DNA of 64,000 bases from assembly GCA_020186115.1 (NCBI GenBank), contig WSYJ01000155.1:81267-145266 (forward strand), given 5' to 3'. The notes beneath the pieces are model-generated. The model was not told where the DNA came from. It did no database searches and saw nothing but the letters and a program-made list of their open reading frames with translations. This DNA is from Histomonas meleagridis. Taxonomy: Eukaryota; Parabasalia; Tritrichomonadida; Dientamoebidae. This document shows, piece by piece, positions 18,882-29,089 of the stretch (position 1 is the stretch's first letter; each line of letters starts with the position of its first letter). Position numbers and translations under genes: made by a program.

Positions 18882-20312
18882 ATGAGAATTTATTTATCAG
18901 ATTTTCAATCAAAAAATTACGACCGGAATAATTTTTTTCAATTGCAACAAATAATTCAATATAAATGTTTCTGTCGCCTAATGGGGCAACTTTTTCCAAA
19001 ATTTATTGTTGCTTCAATATTAATCTTAACAACCAGTCTAATCTCACTATTAAAATTTACACCAGAAACAAATGACTATTTTAAAAAACTTTGGGGATTC
19101 CAAAATACATTTCAATCAAATTTTCATTACAATTTGTCAGAAACAATTTTTATCAAAAGACTTCGTCAAAAGGCTTTACCTCAATATTACTCTTATTCCC
19201 AGGCTTGTCCAAATTCTGACATTATTAGACCTTTTACTCATGAATGCAAGAATATCACAAGTTCTTTTGAAACATCTTTGTTTGCTATCTCTCCTCTCTC
19301 ATTGCTTAACGGACAACTTAAAAACTTAAATTACCAGTCTCTTCTAGATTTCAATTTCAAAGGAGTTGAAATCGGTCGAATTGCAGAAAACGTAATTTCA
19401 CCACTAATTAGCTCATATTTAGTTACTGGCAATTCCACATATTTAAAAATAGCAAGTTCCCTTGGTCATACACTTCTTAATTCTTTCACAGGACCAATAC
19501 CAAATCCATTTTTTGGAATAAACAAAGGACATTTTGGCTCAAGCGATGTCTATATTGAGGATGTTTCATCTATTTTCCCTATTTTTTCATCACTTTTCGA
19601 CCTCACTAAAGACAAAGAATTTTACACATCAGTTCTTTCTTTTGTTAACAAAATAAAATCTGGAATTAAAGATGGAAAACTTGCATCTAAATATTCACTT
19701 AATACTAACAAACCAATTTTTGAAGAAAAATATATTATTCCTTATAAAATTTTAAGTGATTTGTATAAAATATCACAAATTTTGCCAGGTTTAAATACAG
19801 ATAAAATAATAGAATCTGTAGTACCTACTACTATTATACAAGACCCATTAATTATCATCGATAATAAGGGAGCAAAAACATTTTCGATTGAAACGTGTTT
19901 ACTTGCACCGATTTTAACTTCAAAATATCATTTTTTGAATACATTACAAGAAAAGTGTCTGCAACTCATAAAAAATAATAAATTGCCCATTCGAATGAAA
20001 GGGACTAATGTAGATAGTGGTAATTTTGATTTAATTTCAAGCTTTAGATTTGAAGGAGAAATTTTGGAGTTGATGTGGAAAATAGGTAAAACAAATGAAT
20101 TAAAAAATTTTGTACTTAACTCTATTGATAAATGTTCAAAAAATAATTTGGTGTCTGGAATGTATAACATAACACAAAATAAATTGGATAACATACTTCA
20201 TCCACAGTTCTTTTCGAGATGGGTTTTGGATCCAATTTTAGTTGAATTGGGATATAAATATGACGATGTGGTGCTATCCGAAACAGGCAATTTGTTAAAA
20301 ATTAAAAAATAA
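18882..20312 (+). CDS. GH47-like (class I alpha-mannosidase / EDEM-like) membrane protein, catalytically doubtful
   Basis: 476 residues from ATG 18882, or 443 from ATG 18981, which puts the membrane anchor at the N-terminus (FPKFIVASILILTTSLISLL). The luminal part resembles the alpha/alpha barrel of GH47: SSFETSLFAISPLSLLNGQL, then GRIAENVISPLISSYLVTGN followed by LKIASSLGHTLLNSF, DVSSIFPIFSSLFDLTKDKEFY, and a late SSFRFEGEILELMWKIGKTN that corresponds to the RPE.iES..YLYR.TGd block. The acidic residues of the last catalytic block (usually ESFFLAET) are replaced by HPQFFSRWVLD. It may act in ER glycoprotein quality control by binding rather than trimming. The family call is by pattern and tentative. 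Confidence 0.5.
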   Translation: MRIYLSDFQSKNYDRNNFFQLQQIIQYKCFCRLMGQLFPKFIVASILILTTSLISLLKFTPETNDYFKKLWGFQNTFQSNFHYNLSETIFIKRLRQKALPQYYSYSQACPNSDIIRPFTHECKNITSSFETSLFAISPLSLLNGQLKNLNYQSLLDFNFKGVEIGRIAENVISPLISSYLVTGNSTYLKIASSLGHTLLNSFTGPIPNPFFGINKGHFGSSDVYIEDVSSIFPIFSSLFDLTKDKEFYTSVLSFVNKIKSGIKDGKLASKYSLNTNKPIFEEKYIIPYKILSDLYKISQILPGLNTDKIIESVVPTTIIQDPLIIIDNKGAKTFSIETCLLAPILTSKYHFLNTLQEKCLQLIKNNKLPIRMKGTNVDSGNFDLISSFRFEGEILELMWKIGKTNELKNFVLNSIDKCSKNNLVSGMYNITQNKLDNILHPQFFSRWVLDPILVELGYKYDDVVLSETGNLLKIKK

Positions 20313-20417
20313 AATATGTATATAACTTAATTTTTTCCATGAAAAAAAAAATGTGTTATTTTGTTTCAAGTTTTTTACATGTGATTAAAATACACAAAGA
20401 GACAAAGATAGAATAAA

Positions 20418-20907
20418 ATGAAAATTTTGTTGGCATATCTTACTTTACCATTATTTTCATTATGTTTTGGTTTTATAAAAAAATTTGTTCGTTCATAAAA
20501 TATTATCCAACGTTCTTAAAATCTTATTCAGTTACTTTCATTGAATCTGAAACTAAATATATTTATGTCGATTTTATATATTGTAATTATAATTAAGAAT
20601 ATTTTATTTATTATTCAATTTTTTTTTTTTATATTTCTTATATAGAAAATGTAATAATAAATTTTGATGATAATAATACATTAATTATCATTATAATTGT
20701 AATTATAATAATCATAAATATTAATGATTAAATATCAAAATAATAAGCGAAAACAAAATGAAGAAGAAATGATTAATTCAGATGAAAATAATAATAACAA
20801 TAAACAAAATATATAATACATTTTCAGTTGGTATTAATAAATCAAATATCGAAGAAAATCCATTTGCAGATGATTTCAAAGAAGAAAAATTTATAAATCA
20901 GATATAA
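20418..20907 (+). pseudogene. Remnant of a third BspA-like gene
   Basis: A signal-peptide-like start MKILLAYLTLPLFSLCFGF (20418) stops after 26 codons. It is followed by a fragment similar to the Tyr-rich stalk of the BspA pair (FIESETKYIYVDFIY), an Ile-rich membrane-helix remnant near 20690, and a tail close to that of the gene at 11872 (EENPFADDFKEEKFINQI then TAA at 20905-20907). The whole LRR region is missing and frames are broken, so this is a deletion remnant on the opposite strand from its relatives. Confidence 0.65.
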
Positions 20908-20995
20908 ATAAACATATTTTAAGAACAAAATAATTTATTTATTTATTCTTATTTTATTAATTTAATACAAACCTTTTTGTTATTTGGCAAATATT

Positions 20996-22141
20996 ATGTT
21001 CCTTCTATTATATATTATATGCTTGTTTCTATATGCTAAAAGATTTTCTCATCATATGCCACAAGTTTGTTCAAATAATACACCACTTTTTTGGAAATCA
21101 TTGAAAAAGTCAGTCCAATTGAATCGATTCGTGGTCAAATCTCTAATGACAATTCCTGCAAGTATTCCAATATCAAAACTCACAAAAGAAGAAATTGAAA
21201 GTTTAAAACCAGGACTAGTGGATGGACTCTCTTCCCTGGATATGGATGGTGTTGCAAAATATATTAAAAATAAAGCAAATAAAATCATCTTGATGATAGG
21301 CGCAGGCTTATCAACAGCAGCTGGAATCCCGGATTTCAGGACACCTGGTACAGGATTATATTATAACCTACAAAAATTTAATTTACCAACCCCTGAAAGT
21401 GTATTTTCAATTGATTATTTTGATCAACATCCAGAAGCATTTTTCCAACTTGCAAAAGACACGCTCCCAGGAAGATACAAGCCAACAAAAGGTCATTATT
21501 TTTGTACTTTACTCCAAAGGAAAGGCATTTTAAAGAAAATTTACACACAAAATATCGATGGGCTTGAAGCATGTGCTGGTGTTTCACCAGAAAAAATTAT
21601 CTATGCTCACGGTTCATATTACACATCGCATTGCAGAAAATGTCACAAATTATTCAAGCTTGAAGATATCAGATCCAAGTATGACACAGGAGAAGTTATA
21701 CACTGTGATGCTCCCAATTGTGATGGTGTTGTTAAGCCCGATGTTGTTTTCTTTGGAGAAAGTCTTCCTGACGAATTCTATGATAATTATCAAGAAGATT
21801 TTGACGAATGTGATCTCCTCATTGTAATAGGTACATCATTGGTTGTCTATCCATTTGCTGGCTTGATCCACGAGGTCAAAGACACTGTTCCACGAGTTTT
21901 GATAAATAACCAAAAAGTGGCAACTTGCGAAGAAAACGTAACGGTCACCAAAGATGAAAATGGAAAACTTACAGCAAAGGAATTAAGAACGAGACAAAAA
22001 TTCTTTAAATTTGATCACATTTTAAATAGAAGAGATGTTTATTTGGGCGGGGATTGTCAAAAGGCAATTTCTGATCTGGTCGAAGCAATCGGCTGGTCAA
22101 ATGAATTCGAAGCACTGGTGAATGAGAAAAATGAAAATTAA
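20996..22141 (+). CDS. Sirtuin, class I SIR2-type NAD+-dependent deacylase
   Basis: 381 residues from ATG 20996; the first upstream reading begins at TTG. Sirtuin motifs are complete: GAGLSTAAGIPDFRTPGTGLY (NAD binding), TQNIDGLE, catalytic His in YAHGSYY, zinc Cys pairs CRKC and CDAPNC, then GVVKPDVVFFGE, IVIGTSLVVYPFAGL and the INN loop. The spacing fits SIRT2/Hst2-like enzymes acting on histones or tubulin. The N-terminal 50 residues include a hydrophobic stretch (MFLLLYIICLFLYAK) unusual for a sirtuin. A later ATG at 21146 (MTIPASIPISK) would give a 331-residue protein without it and may be the true start. The stop reads TAAAA. Confidence 0.9.
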   Translation: MFLLLYIICLFLYAKRFSHHMPQVCSNNTPLFWKSLKKSVQLNRFVVKSLMTIPASIPISKLTKEEIESLKPGLVDGLSSLDMDGVAKYIKNKANKIILMIGAGLSTAAGIPDFRTPGTGLYYNLQKFNLPTPESVFSIDYFDQHPEAFFQLAKDTLPGRYKPTKGHYFCTLLQRKGILKKIYTQNIDGLEACAGVSPEKIIYAHGSYYTSHCRKCHKLFKLEDIRSKYDTGEVIHCDAPNCDGVVKPDVVFFGESLPDEFYDNYQEDFDECDLLIVIGTSLVVYPFAGLIHEVKDTVPRVLINNQKVATCEENVTVTKDENGKLTAKELRTRQKFFKFDHILNRRDVYLGGDCQKAISDLVEAIGWSNEFEALVNEKNEN

Positions 22142-22326
22142 AATCTTTTTATCATTGTTTTAAGTCTTTTAATTTTCTTATAATATCAATCAATGTATTT
22201 TTATACACAAAAATACAACTTCAAACTCGAACTTTGTTTCCATTTTAGTGAACACATTTGTTTTTGAACATATAAATCAAAGTAAATTAACATAATTATA
22301 TTTGATTTTGAAATTTATTAAACAAC

Positions 22327-22714
<388 letters not shown>

Positions 22715-22881
22715 TTATTCAATTAGAAAATCCCGGTAATATTATTGAAATTTTAGTGGAAAATATTGTCATTTTAGACCCATAATTTTAAAGTATATAT
22801 TAAAATGAAATTCCTTTCAAAATAAATAGGAGTGTAATGGCAAAAAATTGATTTCGGATTTTTCCCTCCATTTCCAGAAGT

Positions 22882-22887
22882 TCATTT
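22882..22887 (+). promoter_or_regulatory. Initiator-like TCATTT before H3
   Basis: TCATTT begins 11 nt upstream of the H3 ATG. It mirrors the element before H4, so the 259-bp gap is a bidirectional histone promoter. Confidence 0.5.
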
Positions 22888-22892
22888 TCCAA

Positions 22893-23309
22893 ATGGCTCG
22901 TACAAAACAAACAGCTCGTAAATCTACTGGTGGTAAGACTCCACGTAAATCACTCGGTGCTAAGGCAGCTCGTAAGTCAACACCAGTTGTTGATTCACAA
23001 GGTGCTAAGAAGCAACATCGTTTCAGACCAGGTACAGTTGCTCTTCGTGAAATTCGTAAATATCAAAAGAGCACAGACCTTTTAATCCGTAAGCTTCCAT
23101 TCCAACGTCTTGTTCGTGAAATCGCATCAGGATTCCGTGGTGATCTTCGTTTCCAATCATCAGCAATTGCAGCTCTTCAAGAAGCATCAGAAGCTTATCT
23201 TGTAGGACTCTTTGAAGATACAAACCTTTGTGCAATTCATGCAAACCGTGTTACAATCATGGAACGTGATGTTCAACTTGCACAACGCATTCGTGGTGAA
23301 CGCAACTAA
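22893..23309 (+). CDS. Histone H3
   Basis: 138 residues from ATG 22893 ([19 protein letters not shown]); an in-frame ATG at 22848 is not used in a histone. The tail keeps K4, K9, K14 and the ARKST repeat at 27-28, but reads GGKTPRK for GGKAPRK and has [18 protein letters not shown] where most H3 have a shorter ATGGVKKPHRYRPGT. The fold region is conserved ([47 protein letters not shown]). CGT/GGT-type codon bias is strong. The stop reads TAAAC. Divergent partner is H4. Confidence 0.97.
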   Translation: MARTKQTARKSTGGKTPRKSLGAKAARKSTPVVDSQGAKKQHRFRPGTVALREIRKYQKSTDLLIRKLPFQRLVREIASGFRGDLRFQSSAIAALQEASEAYLVGLFEDTNLCAIHANRVTIMERDVQLAQRIRGERN

Positions 23310-23828
23310 ACTCGAACAAATCAATAAATAGTTATCTTTCTCGGACAAATTTTTCTTCACAACTTTCTCGAAATGTATCTACATATTATATAATATTAAG
23401 TTTTCGATTGTGAACTTTACTCATACGTACGAGTATATATATATAATTTGATCGGCATGTAAATTGAGTATGTTTGTTTGGGAAATCAACGGTTTTTGAT
23501 TTCAGGTACAAACTGTATAAATATTTTAAATAATTATTGAATACAACAAGTTATATAAAAATATTATAATATTATTCATTAAATATTTATACAAATTTCA
23601 TATAAAATTATCATTAAATTCTTCAAAACAATTAAATTACTGCTTCACTTCGGGAATTACTTTACTTGGAAATTCGAAGTTAATCCGAATTAAGACCAAA
23701 AAGATATATAAATACACATTTGGGATCGAAGATAAAACAAAAACACAATCTAATTTATTTAAGACAATTTCAAGTGTGCCAAATATCAGTTTCGTTTTGG
23801 AGGGAATAGAGAATTCTCTGCATCTTTC

Positions 23829-24038
23829 ATTCTTCCTTCAGTTACAACTGAGTTACTTAATGCGTTAAATATTACAACAGCAGCTCAATCGCCGCCAACA
23901 TTACGTTATCGATTATTATTAATGTTAACAGCATTACAGATATTAAATACAGAAAATTATGATGAAAGGTTAAATATTTCCTGACCAGAAGTTATTGAAA
24001 CATTAACAGAACATGAATCTAAAACACATGAAGCTTAA
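23829..24038 (+). pseudogene. Helical protein remnant, unknown
   Basis: One frame reads ILPSVTTELLNALNITTAAQ, later TLRYRLLLMLTALQILNTEN, with a TGA in its middle (near 23980), and resumes PEVIETLTEHESKTHEA before TAA. There is no ATG at its head. It looks like a piece of a degraded protein gene; family not recognised. Confidence 0.35.
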
Positions 24039-24366
24039 TGAATGTATTTTAATATTATTGCAAGTGATTTCATAAAATAAGGACAACTAACTCAACTTGG
24101 ACCAATTGGTCTACTTTTGGAAACCTTAATCTGGTGGCATAAAAGTATTCAGAATCCGATCCCATTATATCTTTTTTGGATGTGCATTTAATAGCATCCA
24201 TTGATTACTAAAAAATTACCAAATAACATATATGGTTGTGAGAAATGGTACCCTATCGTTATGTAACGGTTTAAACAAAATTTTTCATGAACTTTCATAC
24301 AACGCACTTTGGTAACCCTGTGATATCTGTTAAGAACACACTTTGATTTTAACTTTTTGGAAGCGA

Positions 24367-24568
24367 TAGAAATTTATCATCATCTAATAGACCATTTCTT
24401 ATAATTATTTATGGAAAACTGCAAACAGGGAAAAGTTCTATTTTAAATCAATTAATCAATGGCCCTAGTCTAGGTTGTTATTGTAATAAGGGTGAACCGA
24501 TTAAAATCGAACATACAACAAATTTTTATCGAAAACATTTAATAAATGGTAAAACACTTTGTGAATAA
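24367..24568 (+). pseudogene. P-loop NTPase remnant
   Basis: An open stretch without start codon reads SNRPFLIIIYGKLQTGKSSI followed by LNQLING, a Walker A-like loop of the GTPase type, and ends at TAA 24566-24568 after about 40 more residues. No G4 or other motif is present, so only the front of a GTPase-like domain remains. Confidence 0.35.
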
Positions 24569-24761
24569 ATAAATTTGATATTTTCATTATTTAAATCTTT
24601 TGTAAAACAAAAGATTTTCAGAGAATACGAGTGAAAATATGCTTGTGAATTGCAAACCATGTACAAATTGTCTACACCAATTAATAAGTAAACGGCTATG
24701 TGAACTTTTTCTGAAATAAATAAACCTTTTGATACAACAACTTGACAAACAAGAAAACAAA

Positions 24762-25391
24762 ATGAACTATTTATTGGTAATTTTTTTTACTCTTCTAATA
24801 CTCGTGTTATTCCGCCTTTATAAGTGTCTTCCCGGCTTATGCCCTAAAAAGCGTTATGAAACAAAACCAATTGATGTTCTTGTTGTATTGGGTTCTGGTG
24901 GCCATACTGGCGAAATGATGCCTCTTGTTCATTCTCTAGTACAGTCTCCTAACTATAAGAAATTTATTTTTGTCTTTTCTGATACTGATCAATTATCTAA
25001 AAAGCATCCACTTATTCCAAAAGACTCACAATTTATCTCAATACCTAGAGCACGAAAAGTTGGACAATCATTTTTTACATCGTTTTTTACAACAATTTAT
25101 AGTTTTATTGCAACATTGCCAGTAATGTTTACAAAGCCACAATTACTCCTTGTCAATGGACCTGGCGTTTGTTATCCAGTTGTTCTAACAATTTTCTTAG
25201 GTAACATGCTTGGAATCACAAATTGTTCGATTGTTTTTATCGAAAGTGTTTGCCGAGTGAAATCTCTTTCCCTTACTGGAAAACTAATATACCCATTATG
25301 TGACCTATTTTTTGTGTATTGGCCTGATTTACTTAAATTTAAGAAAAGAGCTCAACTTCTTGATTTATATGGGTTAAACAAAAATAAATAA
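24762..25391 (+). CDS. ALG14: ALG14-like subunit of UDP-GlcNAc transferase
   Basis: 209 residues from ATG 24762 (reading from 24729 starts at TTG). The N-terminal membrane helix YLLVIFFTLLILVLFRLY anchors it in the ER. Then the ALG14 signature: VVLGSGGHTGEMMPLV, SIPRARKVGQSF, LLLVNGPGVCYPVV, and FIESVCRVKSLSLTGKLIYP followed by LCDLFFVYWP. ALG14 recruits the catalytic subunit ALG13 to make the second step of dolichol-linked glycan synthesis (GlcNAc2-PP-dolichol). Length and motif order match the family. ALG13 is not in this window. The stop reads TAAAT. Confidence 0.9.
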   Translation: MNYLLVIFFTLLILVLFRLYKCLPGLCPKKRYETKPIDVLVVLGSGGHTGEMMPLVHSLVQSPNYKKFIFVFSDTDQLSKKHPLIPKDSQFISIPRARKVGQSFFTSFFTTIYSFIATLPVMFTKPQLLLVNGPGVCYPVVLTIFLGNMLGITNCSIVFIESVCRVKSLSLTGKLIYPLCDLFFVYWPDLLKFKKRAQLLDLYGLNKNK

Positions 25392-25849
25392 ACTGTATTT
25401 AAGCTTTTGTCTGTTTAAAAAGAATGATGAAAGAATTGTGGGTATCCACAAAAACGTATATATTGGAGATATAGACACGTAGTGTACTTTCTTTTTGAAT
25501 TTTTTTCGTAACATTTCTCCATAAAATATTTTATGGAAAAACTTCATACATCGAACAATATTCATGATTTTAAGCATGTCAAAAAATCATACCATATTTT
25601 GTTATATGGGAATGTGATGCAAATAATAAATTATGAAATGAATTGTAATTGCTTCATTAAATTGATGTGCAAAATTATTTTAACTTAGCCTTATATTAAG
25701 TATGATTTACAAAGGGTAATTTCATTATCTGCATCACATTAAACAAATCAAATCCAAAGAATTCCATTTTTTCTTGTGTATGATGTAAGGCATTGAAAAA
25801 TGGCAGTTTTACCGATGATGTAAACTATTGAATTGTGTTGTCAGCATTT
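25392..25849. other. Intergenic, no gene seen
   Basis: AT-rich spacer of 458 bp between two plus-strand genes; no coding stretch. Confidence 0.5.
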
Positions 25850-27592
25850 ATGGTGGAAACCCTTCCCTCTTCGCAAGAGCCACCACAATTTATAGACTCA
25901 ACAACCACGAACCAAAATGAACTAAGTCCAAATGAATTCTCTGATGGCGCATATAATTTCAAAGACTTTGAAGAAGATGAAGAAGAATCTGTTGATCAAC
26001 AACGAACATTTATTCTCCCAAGTGAACTTACGCCACAACCAATTATTCGGAAACATGAGCCAATTCTTATTAGTTATGATCTACTTAACGATAATTTTCC
26101 ATTTGGCGATATTTCCTCTTTGTCTTCATTTGATCCTACACAATGGTATAATTTTATACCCGAAAGGTTTGGTTTAACATCAACATTAGCTTATACATAT
26201 GATCCTTCTAATTCTAAAATTAATATTATGTTAAAACGTACAAATAATTTCTCAGTGCAAAATGTTCCATCATTTTCTTATGCTATACCAAATGATGAAG
26301 AATCAATTTTATTTTCTTGTAATGATGGTTTTAGAATTTTAGAAAACGATATGATCTTTAATATATCAAGTAAATTTAAGAATGCTAAGAAAATGATAGT
26401 TGATCCACTTGATGAAAAAAGATTCTTTTTTTTATCTTCAGAAGACAATAATCTTTATGTATTCCAAATGATTCAAAATAATTTCCATACGATTTTCGTG
26501 CAGGCGAACGTTTACGACTTTGATGTGTCAAAGAAATACTTGTTAACAGTCTCGTCCGGGAAAGTTTCATGTATTCAGCGCGGTGATACATCTATTTTGC
26601 CTTTATGGTTTTTAGATTATATTGAAGGCTCACGAGTGTATTTGAATGATAATTATTATTTCATTTTCTATCAAAATGAAGTTCGAATTTACAATATAAC
26701 CGATACGAACCTTGTCCAACTAATACCAAATGTATTAAAAGTAGCCAAAAGCGGTGAAAATATTATGTTTTTAATTGGAGATGGAAGATTACTTTATAAT
26801 CATTTTCTTTTTGATTTTTCTGAACCAATTATTTCTGTTGCTATTGATGATGGAGTTATTTCTGCTTGGTCTTCTATTGAAGAAGAGCCAACAATATTAA
26901 GGTTCGAAAATAAATCCAAACAAAATATTTCGAAATCAGATTTAATATCAATGAAAACTTTGATATATGAAACAACAGAAAGATTTTATCAAACAATAAC
27001 CAAAATGATTTCTAAACAAGATGATAAGCATGAAGAAATGATGAAAAATACAATTAGCATGTTAAACGATAGTTACAAAGAAGTTGAAGCATTGTCTATA
27101 GCAATGCAAACGCAATTAGATTTGCTGAAACACGAATACATGAAGCAAAACGAAAAACTGCCATTGCAAGCTCAGATTGAAAGGTATATGAAAACTGGCG
27201 AAATTGAAAAGGCATTGGAAATTTCGTGTAAACTACCCAATAACCAGTTTTTGGAATTCTGTGCAAAAGATAACACACTCGAAACGGTCGTTCGACGGTT
27301 ACCAGCGGCGGTTATATTAATGCTAATTAAAAAAATGGTGATAACAATCAAATGCGATAATGGGCCGTATAATATTGGCGTGTGGATTTCAAAGCTCGTT
27401 CTGGTTTTGTTAGGAAAGAAGGACGAAACAAAGAGTTTGAAATATGAATTAGAAGATACAATTTCAACTATCATAGCAAAGAATAGATTCATTTTAAACT
27501 CTGATGATAAACATCGAGTTGATCAATGGTTAGTGGAAGAGTTAATGAATATTGCAAATCTTTTGAAAAACATTGTTAATGACTCTCATTGA
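25850..27592 (+). CDS. EDC4/Ge-1-like protein (mRNA decapping scaffold), tentative
   Basis: 580 residues from ATG 25850; the frame upstream starts only with GTG. An acidic disordered head (1-80) precedes a region of WD40-like beta strands (about 95-350, for example ESILFSCNDGFRILEND and DPLDEKRFFFLSSEDNNLYV). Then comes a coiled coil (about 380-445) and a C-terminal all-helical domain with the pattern ERYMKTGEIEKALEISCKLP, LPAAVILMLIKKMVITI, WISKLVLVLLG. WD40, coiled coil and a helical tail with this repeat is the plan of EDC4/Ge-1, which brings DCP2 to mRNA in P-bodies. The C-terminal similarity is by eye; another WD40/coiled-coil protein is possible. Confidence 0.5.
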   Translation: MVETLPSSQEPPQFIDSTTTNQNELSPNEFSDGAYNFKDFEEDEEESVDQQRTFILPSELTPQPIIRKHEPILISYDLLNDNFPFGDISSLSSFDPTQWYNFIPERFGLTSTLAYTYDPSNSKINIMLKRTNNFSVQNVPSFSYAIPNDEESILFSCNDGFRILENDMIFNISSKFKNAKKMIVDPLDEKRFFFLSSEDNNLYVFQMIQNNFHTIFVQANVYDFDVSKKYLLTVSSGKVSCIQRGDTSILPLWFLDYIEGSRVYLNDNYYFIFYQNEVRIYNITDTNLVQLIPNVLKVAKSGENIMFLIGDGRLLYNHFLFDFSEPIISVAIDDGVISAWSSIEEEPTILRFENKSKQNISKSDLISMKTLIYETTERFYQTITKMISKQDDKHEEMMKNTISMLNDSYKEVEALSIAMQTQLDLLKHEYMKQNEKLPLQAQIERYMKTGEIEKALEISCKLPNNQFLEFCAKDNTLETVVRRLPAAVILMLIKKMVITIKCDNGPYNIGVWISKLVLVLLGKKDETKSLKYELEDTISTIIAKNRFILNSDDKHRVDQWLVEELMNIANLLKNIVNDSH

Positions 27593-27898
27593 TTAAAGAA
27601 TTTCAACAACTTTTCTTTTTTGTTTTAGAATATAATAATAAAAAATATGACACAAAAAAAATAGATTTCAAATTAAAATAATTTTTCATAATAAATCTTT
27701 AGTCACGAAAAGAGTGATTTCATGAATTTGGATAAACTCAGTGTTTTTTTATTAAAAATGAATTCTGAGCATATGAGAAAACTTATGGAGTCACGATTTT
27801 CCCATAATGATGCATTCAATTTTTCAAGGCTAAGAAAAAATAGGTCTTTATTGAAAAGTTCCTTTTTATTTATTTGAATACTTTACTTCTTAAAATCG
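27593..27898. other. Intergenic, no gene seen
   Basis: 306 bp between two plus-strand genes; AT-rich, with poly(T)-like pieces only. Confidence 0.45.
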
Positions 27899-28870
27899 AT
27901 GAATGGAGCACAACCACAAACAGAATCATTTGAAACACTAAGTGACGCAATTTCATATGTTTTCAAGCAGGAACAAACATCCCTTCTCAGTCTCGACAGA
28001 ATTTGCGAAGTTTTGTCAAGCCCTGATTTGTTTATCAAAAATAAAAAACGTGTTGTTTCCTGTGCATCTATACCACGTAGAAGAATTTCCAGTACCCTAT
28101 CATCTTCAGATTTATTTGTCAGGGCTGGCCCTCCTCGAACTTGTTTATGGGCAATATGCCCACATAATCCACTATATGTGAGTGACGGAGCAATTGCCGC
28201 CTCTATTGAACAAATGCTTGCAAGTAATGGTCCAATGACTCTTGAAGAACTTGTAAACACAACAGAATTAACTAGTGCTGATGTGCAATTATTCGAGCGT
28301 TTTTTATCAACAAACGCAACAGAATTCACTCTTCTTGATAATGGAAAATATTGGTTTACAAACCAACCTGTTCCCACTCAGCACGACTTTGAAAGTATAT
28401 CAAATGCGTTAGTTTTTGCATTTCATGCTTTTCCTCAGGGCGCTTCAGTCGAAGAACTTCACTGGTATTTATGCTTATCTACAGTGTCTCAGACAAAACC
28501 AATTACACGACGATGTGTTTCACGTGAATTATCCAGAAGGCAAGATTTGTTTTTACATCTTTCTAGAGCCCGTTACACATTAATCGAGCACACAAAGAAC
28601 CCTGTTGTCCAGGAAACGAAGGAAACACCAGCGCCCAATAACAGCTCTGCTCCGTTTAACTTTGTCATCCCACAAATTTTCCCACAAAATTTGAACGATA
28701 GTATCGTTCAGAAAGATTTTCAGACGCCGATTAACGGTTTCGATCAACCGTTTAGTAATCCTTTCGACTTTCAAGAAAGTAAATTGCACCAGGAAGTACA
28801 GAATGATGATGAAGATTACTTTGACCCGGTTAACTTTTTTGGCAATGATTTCCAGTTTTCTTTTGATTGA
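27899..28870 (+). CDS. Triple winged-helix-like protein, paralogue of 49267-50070
   Basis: 323 residues. Three successive blocks each look like a small winged helix: LLSLDRICEVLSS followed by SDLFVRAGPPRTCLWAI (about 35-110), PMTLEELVNTTELT followed by FTLLDNGKYWF (about 115-160), and GASVEELHWYLCLS followed by RRQDLFLHLSRARYTLI (about 180-240). The first recalls HARE-HTH/HB1-ASXL-type modules. A Pro/Asn/Gln-rich linker leads to an acidic C-terminal peptide DEDYFDPVNFFGNDFQFSFD, which is conserved in the paralogue although the linker is not. A nucleic-acid-binding or complex-assembly role is inferred. No known family name recognised. Confidence 0.65.
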   Translation: MNGAQPQTESFETLSDAISYVFKQEQTSLLSLDRICEVLSSPDLFIKNKKRVVSCASIPRRRISSTLSSSDLFVRAGPPRTCLWAICPHNPLYVSDGAIAASIEQMLASNGPMTLEELVNTTELTSADVQLFERFLSTNATEFTLLDNGKYWFTNQPVPTQHDFESISNALVFAFHAFPQGASVEELHWYLCLSTVSQTKPITRRCVSRELSRRQDLFLHLSRARYTLIEHTKNPVVQETKETPAPNNSSAPFNFVIPQIFPQNLNDSIVQKDFQTPINGFDQPFSNPFDFQESKLHQEVQNDDEDYFDPVNFFGNDFQFSFD

Positions 28871-29089
28871 TTGTTATAAAATCTGTATTAACTTTATTTT
28901 TGCATGAATATTAATTCGCTATTTTCATAAAAAAATTTGGAAACATAATGTTCTAATCGACGATTGTATTTTAAACAAATCTTTCTCATTTACAAATGAT
29001 ACTTTTTTAATTGAAAAAAAGAACGTCATAAATGATTAAAAATTGGAATAAAAAGATGTAGGTTTTGTTTAGCAAAAGATTTAAATTTC

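Larger units (their letters stand above)
23310..24761. other. Intergenic, 1.45 kb, with coding remnants
   Basis: Mostly AT-rich. Two fragments with coding character are listed separately (23829-24038 and 24367-24568). A short TA tract lies near 23435-23443. Nothing else seen. Confidence 0.5.
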
